From CATQGW01 sp965242565 (GTDB lineage Bacteria; Chloroflexota; Dehalococcoidia; Bin125): DNA of 64,000 nucleotides. The stretch is from assembly GCA_965242565.1 (NCBI GenBank), contig OZ251457.1:992001-1056000 (forward strand), given 5' to 3'. Numbering within the stretch: the first letter of the stretch is position 1; each line of letters opens with the position of its first letter. The notes beneath the pieces are model-generated. The model was not told where the DNA came from, did not search any database, and saw nothing but the letters and a program-made list of their open reading frames with translations. Positions 57,949 through 64,000 of this stretch are shown piece by piece. The position numbers and the translations under genes were made by a program.

Positions 57949-58509
57949 ATCTCGCTCCACACCTCCGCGCCGCCGCATCCAGGCCTCGCATCGTGCCCGA
58001 AACCGACGGAATCCATTCTCTCAACCGCAATGCTACCCGATCCACTCCCAACTCCCCCGCCCTACCCTCGCCATCACCCCTCGCCCCACACTTCCGCCAT
58101 CCCGCGCCCTCATTTCCGTCATACCCGCGCTTGCCGCGGAGCCTGCCCCCGGCTCGAACGGGGGTATCTCGCCGTAGACAGCACCCCACACCCCTCCTGT
58201 CAACGCCCCTGCCTCTCCATCTCCGCCATCTCGCGCCCCCACTTCCGTCATTCCCGCCACCCCCCTTTCCGTCGCCCCAGACTTGATCTGGAGCCTGCCC
58301 CAGACTTGATCTGGGGGCCCAAACCCAACCCCGTTCGCAGCACGAAGCCCCAAACAACCACCAACCTGCCTACGCAGCGCACTCCGAGACATCGCCCCCA
58401 TTCTCCGTCCTACCCACACACCTTCCGCCATCCCTCTCTCCACTTCCACCATCCCCACCAACCCCTAAACGACGCGGAACCAACCCGCCCTCCCTATCGT
58501 CAAGACTGC
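57949..58509. repeat. Divergent intergenic region with repeat elements
   Basis: No gene seen. Contains the hairpin element at about 58117-58175 (CCGTCATACCCGCGCTTG ... GAACGGGGGTATCTCG), CGTCATTCCCGCC at about 58246, and two joined copies of CCCCAGACTTGATCTGG at 58271-58318 followed by CCCAAACCCAACCCCGT. The promoter of the fibronectin-like gene may include TATCGT at 58495. Confidence 0.65.
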
Positions 58510-60717
58510 ATGACGCCGACACGCATCCTCGCCCTACTCTTGGCGGCACTCTTGGCGGCGATCGCCGCGCTGCTGATCTGCGCGTCCGCGGCAGCGGACG
58601 GCGAGCCGCCCCGCTCCGTCGACGAAATCGGCACGCCGCTCGATGTCACGGCGCACGCCACTCGCGACAGCATCAGCGTCTCCTGGCGCTCGATCGCCGC
58701 AGCGACGGAGTGGTACGTCGAGCTGGAGGCGCAGCCGCAGACGGTCGAGGGCCGCTGGCACCCATTGATCGCCAGACGGGAGGTCGCCAACGCGCGCTTC
58801 CACACCGTGCGCTTCGACGGCCTGCTGCCCGGCCACGGCCACACCCTCAGGATCAGACGCATATGGCCCTACCCGCCGCCCGGCGTGGCATTCGATCTGC
58901 GCACCGAAGGCGCGGCTTCCGACGCCGAACTCGCCGCGCGCCGGCCGACGATCAGCGCCGCGCGGGTCGACGACGGGGTGCTGCGCGTCGACTGGCTGCC
59001 GCCGGCGGCCGCGCCCGACACCGAGCACGTCGTCACCGTGCGCGAGTACGGCACGACAGGCGGCGACCTGGAGCAGTTCACCGACGCCGGCGTCGCCGGC
59101 GCCACGTTCGCCGAGATCAAACCCGGCACGACGTACCGCGTGCTGGTGGAGACCCAAGACGGCTACTCGCGGCGCGACGAGCGAATCATCGAGACGCCGT
59201 TCGACCTGCCCCAGGGTCGCATCTGGCGCGACTGGTTCAGCCCGCGTCTCCGCGTCGACTGGGATTCGTGGACCCGTCCTCACGGATACGGCGGCTTCCG
59301 GATCACGTGGGACGGGATCGATAACGTCGAGTTCGCCCAGGTCCGGTGGGAACGCGACGGGTACGTGATGAGCAGCGTCGGCGACGCGCCGATCGTGATC
59401 AACGTCGATCAACCGGGCCGCTACGCCTTCCGCGCCCGCTTCTACCTGCGAGGCTACAAGGCCTGGTCGAACTGGACGGGCTTGGTCCACGCGACGACCA
59501 AGCCGTCTCAACCGTACGAGATTCGCGTCGATGAGCGAATCGATGCGCTGCGCGTCGAGTGGGATCTGAAGTCGAAGTGGGATCCGGAGCCGAGCTTCAC
59601 ACCCGTCGACGGCTACCGAATACGCTACGAGCGCGGCGGCGAGCCGGACCGGATGTTCGTCGTCCGCGAGGGTACCAGCGTCACGATACCGGTCGAGAAC
59701 AAGTGCGCTCCGCATCGCATATCGGTGGCTGCATTCAGCGACGAGTTCGGTGAAGGGCAAGCAAAGCGGAATTCCGGCCGCGCCACGAGGGCCTGCCTCT
59801 CGATGAGCGTGGAGATCGACGCTCTGGACGCAACCTGCAACAGCGATCGGAACGCGCCGTCCGTCGCTCGGTGGGCGATCTCGGGGGGCGTCGGTCCCTA
59901 TGTCATCGCCGTGCGCGGGCGCAAGCCAGTCGCAAGCGACGAGCGCCGCGGCTTGCTGCGCCTTTTCTGCGAGGTGCAACCGACCGACGGGGCGCACCAG
60001 ATTCCCGTCGTCGTCACCGACGCGCTGGGGCGCAGGGCGATCGCCGACATCGAACTGCCCGCCGCGCCGATGGGGGAGCATGACAACGATCAGCGTCCGC
60101 GCTCCGCCGAAATCAGCGAGCTGTGCTCGATCAGCGTACACCGCAACGAAGTCCGATTGAGCTGGCATTGTCCGCCGTGGGAGTACTACAACTACGGCTG
60201 GGAAGAGGTCCTTCCGTCACCGACATTCCTTTTGCGTTGGCGCAGCGCAGTGTCGCCGGAGTGGACGTATATCAACGGCACGGCAACTCCGTTGGTCGTC
60301 AAGATCATCAACGGCTGCCACTGGACCTAGGCAGGCCTTGCGCCCGGGACGCGGTACGAGTTTCAGCTTGCAGCGCTGCTGCGGTCGGAAGAATTGGATG
60401 CGCCGGAGCGGCTGCGCTGGTCGCCGCTCCATACCGTCACCACGCTGAGCGAGGCTCAAGATGTGCGCGTCAACCGCGCGGCGGACAGCGTCGCCGTGAC
60501 CTGGCGCGCACAGCCCCACGCCTGGGCCTATCAGGTCGTCCTGCGCAGCGGCGAGGAAAGCTGGTGGAAGTACTATCTGTCGAGCGGCGACGAGATCGAA
60601 CGGGCCGTCTTCGCAGGACTCTCGCCCGACGCGCGCTACGACGTCGACATCATCAGCCCGCCGCGAGTAGAGGGCCGCGAAGTAGCGCCTCACGGCTTCA
60701 TCGGACGGCTGCCGTAG
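58510..60717 (+). pseudogene. Secreted fibronectin-III-like repeat protein interrupted by an amber codon
   Basis: A signal peptide (ILALLLAALLAAIAALLICA) leads into several fibronectin-type-III-like domains: SISVSWRSIAAATEWYVELE, VLRVDWLPPAAAPDTEHVVTV, RVDWDSWTRPHG, LRVEWDLKSKWDPE and others, each ending near a G-L-x-PG-x-Y type turn. At 60328-60330 a TAG interrupts the frame after NGCHWT, but the same frame goes on for another 129 codons (AGLAPGTRYEFQLAALL and a further FN3 domain) to the stop at 60717. The domain that spans the TAG is otherwise intact. A recent nonsense mutation or sequencing error is most likely. Predicted to be a surface adhesion-like protein. Confidence 0.7.
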
Positions 60718-60909
60718 CCCCGCACAGTACCCCGTAAACCCTTCCATCGCCCCCACCGCCCCCCTCCGTCGCCCCAGACTTGATCTGGGGCCCAAACCCA
60801 ACCCCGTCCCCAGCGCAGACGCCCGAAGTGCCCCAGCGCTATGCCGCGCGCGCCGAAACAGCGGACCAACAACCCACCCCACGCCCAAAGACGAGCAAAC
60901 CCCACCCCG
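60718..60909. repeat. Convergent intergenic region with CCCCAGA-TCTGGGG hairpin
   Basis: The element CGTCGCCCCAGACTTGATC ... GGGGCCCAAACCCAACCCCGT lies at 60767-60807, the third copy of the unit at 43331 and 58271. The 7-bp stem with 5-base loop could act as a terminator between the two gene ends. Confidence 0.65.
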
Positions 60910-62844
60910 TCAGCCGGCCGCGCCCGCTTCCCCAACCACCGGCACAGACTCCAACAGCGCCAGGAAACGATCCTCCACCCGCACCGCAGCAGGCGCGATC
61001 TCCCGACACACATCGCAGCGGATGCACTTCGCATCGTCGATCCGCCAGCCGCTCGCCGACTCCTCCCCCTCCACCGCCTCCTCGCGCGCGACAATCGCGT
61101 CCGTCGGACACAACTCCGCCGCCTCTTCCAACTCCGCAGCCTCGGGATCCGTCAGCACATACCGAATCAGCCCCGGCGCAACCTGCGACGGGTCGCGCTT
61201 GTGGTCGATGTGGGTGTCGAGCTCGTCGCGGAAGTAGTTGACCAGGCCGCGCACGGCGTAGGGGGTGAACTGTCCGTGCAGGCAGTTGGCGTTTTGCAGC
61301 GTGCGGTCCAGCACGCCGATCCGCTCCAGGTCTTCGCGCCGCCCGCCGCCGCGCATGATCCGCTCAAGCAGCTCGACCAGCCGCTGCGAGCCGCCGTGGC
61401 AGGTGGTGCAGCGTCCGCAGGATTCGTCTTCGCAGAATTCGGAGAAGTAGAGCGTGAGGTCGACGGCGGAGGCGCGCTCGTCGAAGAGGATTAGCCCGCC
61501 GGAGCCGAGCAGCACGCCGCGCTCGGTGAAGGGCGGACGTTCGAGCGGCAGGCCGAGGTCGGAGGCGGGCAGCAGTCCGCCGAGCGGTCCGCCGGGCTGG
61601 ATGCCTTTGGGCGTATGGCCGTCCTCCGGACCGCCGCCGGCTTCGAGCAGCAGGCGGTCCATGGGCAGGCCGAAGGGGATTTCGAGGATGCCGGGGCGCT
61701 GCAGCGCGCCGGAGATGCTGAACATCTTGGTGCCGGGGTCGGATTCGGTGCCGTGTTGGCGGTACCAGGCCGCGCCGTGCTGGATGATCAGCGGCACATT
61801 GGCGTAGGTCTCGGTGTTGTTGACGTTGGAGGGCATATCGAAGACGCCGCGCTGGGCGGGGAAGGGTGGGCGGATTTTGGGCATTCCGCGCAGTCCTTCG
61901 ACGGAGGCGATCAGGCCGGTCTCCTCGCCGCAGACGTAGGAGCCGGCGCCGCGAGTAACTTCGAGGTCGAAGTTGAAGTCGGTTCCCAGCACGCCCGCGC
62001 CCAGCAGCCCGCGCTCGCGGGCCTGGCGAAGGGCGAGTTCCATCCGCTCGATGGCGAGCGGGTATTCGTCGCGGATGTAGATGAAGCCGTGCGATGCGCC
62101 GGTGGCGCGTCCGGCGATGGCCATGCCCTCCACCACCAGGTGCGGATCGGATTCCATCAGCACGCGGTTGACGAATGCGCCGGGGTCGCCCTCGTCGGCG
62201 TTGCAGACGAGGTATTTGGTGGGGCCGGGCGCGCCGAGCAGGAATTTCCATTTGCGTCCGGCGGGGAAGCCGCCGCCGCCGCGTCCGCCCACGCCCGCCG
62301 CCTCGACGAGGTCGCAGATCGCGATCGGCTCCATCGTGATCGCGCGGTCCAGCGCGGCGTACGCGCCGTCGGCGATGGCTTCATCGATCCGTTCGGGATC
62401 GATCACGCCCATGCGGCGCATCAGGCGGCGCTCCTGGAGGGACCAGAAGGGGGTGTCCTCAAGCCGCGGCGCGCCGTCGACGGTCGCGCCGCGCGAGCCG
62501 ATCAGCCAGGGCGCGGCGTCGGCCGCGGGATTGTCGCCCAGCGCCGCCGCCAGCCAGGCGGCCGCATCGCCGGGCGCGACCGGTCCGTAGACCAGCGACG
62601 CGCCGTCGCGCTCGACTTCAACGACCGGCTGGAGCCAGGAGAGGCCGAGCGTGCCGACGCGGACGAGTTCAACGTTATGTCCACTCGCGGCGACGGCCGC
62701 CTCCAGCGCCTCCCAGAGCAGGTCCGCGCCGGCGGCGACCGAGGAGGTGCTGAGGTCCACACGGAGCAAGGGGCGCTCGGGCGCGCGGCGCGGTCCGGCT
62801 TCCAGTTCGGCGGCCTCGCGCAGGGCGTCGTAGGCGGCGCTCAT
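60910..62844 (-). CDS. NuoF/HoxF-like NADH-binding flavoprotein subunit with C-terminal ferredoxin part
   Basis: A 644-residue protein. Residues 1-130 are an N-terminal thioredoxin-like 2Fe-2S-type or linker part; the NADH/FMN-binding region has GVGGRGGGGFPAGRKW and VCNADEGDPGAFVNR; GAGSYVCGEETGLIASVEG follows. The 4Fe-4S N3-type site is ESCGRCTTC plus NCLHG. The C-terminus has a ferredoxin-like site (ELCPTDAI and KCIRCDVCREI) that binds one further cluster. This is the plan of electron-bifurcating or NAD-linked hydrogenase and formate dehydrogenase beta subunits. It overlaps NuoE by 4 bases (ATGA). No alpha (catalytic) subunit is in the window. Confidence 0.88.
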   Translation of the reverse strand: MSAAYDALREAAELEAGPRRAPERPLLRVDLSTSSVAAGADLLWEALEAAVAASGHNVELVRVGTLGLSWLQPVVEVERDGASLVYGPVAPGDAAAWLAAALGDNPAADAAPWLIGSRGATVDGAPRLEDTPFWSLQERRLMRRMGVIDPERIDEAIADGAYAALDRAITMEPIAICDLVEAAGVGGRGGGGFPAGRKWKFLLGAPGPTKYLVCNADEGDPGAFVNRVLMESDPHLVVEGMAIAGRATGASHGFIYIRDEYPLAIERMELALRQARERGLLGAGVLGTDFNFDLEVTRGAGSYVCGEETGLIASVEGLRGMPKIRPPFPAQRGVFDMPSNVNNTETYANVPLIIQHGAAWYRQHGTESDPGTKMFSISGALQRPGILEIPFGLPMDRLLLEAGGGPEDGHTPKGIQPGGPLGGLLPASDLGLPLERPPFTERGVLLGSGGLILFDERASAVDLTLYFSEFCEDESCGRCTTCHGGSQRLVELLERIMRGGGRREDLERIGVLDRTLQNANCLHGQFTPYAVRGLVNYFRDELDTHIDHKRDPSQVAPGLIRYVLTDPEAAELEEAAELCPTDAIVAREEAVEGEESASGWRIDDAKCIRCDVCREIAPAAVRVEDRFLALLESVPVVGEAGAAG

Positions 62845-63404
62845 GACGTCTCCTCAGGGTGGTCAGCATGTTCGGAGCCGTAGACGACTTCGGCGTCCAC
62901 GAACGTAGCGGGAGCGATTTTGATCGGCTGGTCCGGCCACTCGACAACATCCTCGCCGGCGCGGATGCGCCGCGCCAGCTTCACTGTCTCCACCATCGTC
63001 AGCGGACCGACCACGCGCCCGTTGACCCAGACCATCGGCGCCCGTTCGCAGGTGCCGTTGCACTGCCCCAGCCACATCCCGTACTCGTCGTCCGCCCCGT
63101 TCTCGCCCAGCCGGCAGTCCAGCTCCGCCTCAAGGATGCGCCGCACCCGATCGCCGCCCACCACCCGGCAGGACGGTCCCGAGCACCAGGTGACGAGCGT
63201 CCTGGGCGGCGGCGAGTGGCGGAACTCCGAGTAGAAGGTAGCCGCGCCGTAGACCTGCGCGTCGGAGATGCGCAGGTGGCGCGCAATCAGCCGGATCGCG
63301 TCTTTGGAGATCCAGCCCAGCTGCTCTTGCGCCAGATGCAGCGCGCGCAACAGCTCGCCCTGCGCGCGCGGCAACTGCTGCAACAGACCGGCAAACCGCT
63401 CCAT
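62841..63404 (-). CDS. NuoE-like [2Fe-2S] subunit
   Basis: A 187-residue protein. The N-terminal helical part has ELLRALHLAQEQLGWISKDAI; the thioredoxin-like C-terminal half has the cluster ligands C-x4-C in VTWCSGPSCRVVG and a second pair in LGQCNGTCERAP. This matches the 24-kDa NuoE/HoxE family and, with NuoF directly downstream, forms the NADH dehydrogenase module of a larger complex. ATG at 63404. Confidence 0.87.
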   Translation of the reverse strand: MERFAGLLQQLPRAQGELLRALHLAQEQLGWISKDAIRLIARHLRISDAQVYGAATFYSEFRHSPPPRTLVTWCSGPSCRVVGGDRVRRILEAELDCRLGENGADDEYGMWLGQCNGTCERAPMVWVNGRVVGPLTMVETVKLARRIRAGEDVVEWPDQPIKIAPATFVDAEVVYGSEHADHPEETS

Positions 63405-63485
63405 GGCGAACCTCGGCGTCCACCGCCCTCAAACAGGCGGCCCCCGCAGGCTATCCGCGCGCGGATGCTCGGACAAGACCGCCGC

Positions 63486-63857
63486 TCAGCGCGCCAACGG
63501 CTCCAGCCAGTAGGTGCGCCCGGCCGGCGGACCCGTGATGTGGTCGATGCGCAGCGCGAGTTCGGCCTGGCGCGGAGAGCGCAGCACGACCTCGGGCTGG
63601 TCGGCGTGGAAGAGCGCTTCGAGCGCGCCGCGCGGCGCGACGTCGGTGAGGCGCAGCGCATACGCCTCGCCGACCCGCACCGTTGACTGATCGGCGACCC
63701 GCCCGCGCGCCAGCAGCGAGCCGCTGGGGGTCAGAATCGCGCAGCTCAGCGGGCCGTCGGCCTTGCGTCGCTGCTGCGGCGTCCGCTCCGTCCGGTCGCG
63801 CTCCGCCGCCGCCCCGATCAGCGCCGGCGCCTCCAACTGTCCAACTGCCTGAACCAT
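63486..63857 (-). CDS. Hypothetical protein
   Basis: A 123-residue protein with no recognised family. It begins MVQAVGQLEAPALIGAAAE, has a middle region LSCAILTPSGSLLARGRVADQ, and ends RIDHITGPPAGRTYWLEPLAR. GAGAGA precedes the ATG at 63857. It lies 81 bases upstream of NuoE on the same strand; it may belong to the same transcript. No signal peptide or membrane helix. Confidence 0.55.
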   Translation of the reverse strand: MVQAVGQLEAPALIGAAAERDRTERTPQQRRKADGPLSCAILTPSGSLLARGRVADQSTVRVGEAYALRLTDVAPRGALEALFHADQPEVVLRSPRQAELALRIDHITGPPAGRTYWLEPLAR

Positions 63858-64000
63858 GGTCTCTCGCCCGCGCCCGCCGCCCGATTCGACTGTGAACCAC
63901 AACCCCGCCATCCGTCAAGTGCCCCAGCCGCGAAACGCCGTCTGGTCCCCTGTGTATTCCGTTGGGGTACCGAGCAGGCGACTGAAGCGGTTGCCGTCGG
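63858..64000. other. Right edge, no feature seen
   Basis: About 140 bases upstream of the small unknown gene. Nothing recognisable beyond its presumed promoter region. Confidence 0.4.

Noticed and set aside
60328..60330. TAG decoded as pyrrolysine or another amino acid
   Set aside because: No pyrrolysine genes are visible and the protein is a structural repeat protein; a nonsense mutation is simpler. Other genes in the window use TAG as a normal stop.

Overview
The window is a stretch of a very GC-rich bacterial chromosome with densely packed genes, short intergenic gaps and many short head-to-tail operons. The gene set (F420/FMN luciferase-like oxidoreductase, CaiB/BaiF CoA-transferase, thiolase plus DUF35 OB-fold partner, two D-2-hydroxyacid dehydrogenases, HpcH/HpaI aldolase, Ldh2-type dehydrogenase, orphan NuoE/NuoF-like pair, nitrite/sulfite reductase, DUF885 peptidase) resembles the metabolism seen in environmental Chloroflexota such as SAR202/Dehalococcoidia-like lineages. 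This placement is an inference from gene content; no rRNA or ribosomal-protein marker is present.

Layout. 0-4 kb: end of a DUF1461 membrane protein, a surface protein with five tandem Cache-like domains, FmdB-like zinc ribbon, and a decayed tandem toxin-antitoxin array next to tRNA-Arg. 4-11.7 kb: PD-(D/E)XK-like protein, GNAT, amidase, DinB, a DNA methyltransferase fused to an HNH nuclease, LLM oxidoreductase, methyltransferase, glycerophosphodiesterase. 11.7-14.7 kb: a 1026-residue single-chain nuclease-methyltransferase. 14.85-15.2 kb: tRNA-Trp, -Leu, -Gly, -Cys. 15.2-19.6 kb: NAD salvage pair pncA-pncB, nitrite/sulfite reductase, TrmH. 19.6-22.9 kb: four HigBA-type modules in tandem, with a lipoprotein gene inserted on the opposite strand. 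22.9-24.6 kb: DUF35/thiolase pair. 24.7-27.5 kb: an SMC/RecF-like ATPase split between Walker A and Walker B, plus a small partner. 27.6-30 kb: MFS transporter whose 3' end is duplicated on the far side of a DUF3800 gene. 30.6-42.9 kb: catabolic dehydrogenases, CoA-transferase, twin retropepsin-like proteins, aldolase/Ldh2, MarR-EmrB efflux pair, and a repeat-rich membrane protein. 43.4-46.6 kb: phage-portal-like and Com-like genes, then a DsbA-like lipoprotein with an in-frame TGA exactly where the first active-site cysteine should be. 46.8-54.2 kb: four-domain rhodanese, a truncated PAPS-reductase-like gene, and a three-gene ParB-like / nuclease-like / adenine-methylase operon that apparently cut it, then DUF885. 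54.3-63.9 kb: secreted repeat protein, EF-G-like GTPase, a fibronectin-III-like secreted protein broken by an amber codon, NuoF/NuoE-like proteins and a small unknown protein.

The most notable observations are: a probable selenocysteine-containing DsbA-like protein (UxxC); the ParB/nuclease/Dam operon as a candidate defence system; the split ATPase operon; and the four-module HigBA array. Three of the array's toxin genes share a TACAGT-N6-GTG start arrangement, and the same geometry recurs at pncA and at 48436, suggesting leaderless transcripts. Intergenic regions repeatedly carry small hairpin-forming repeat families.
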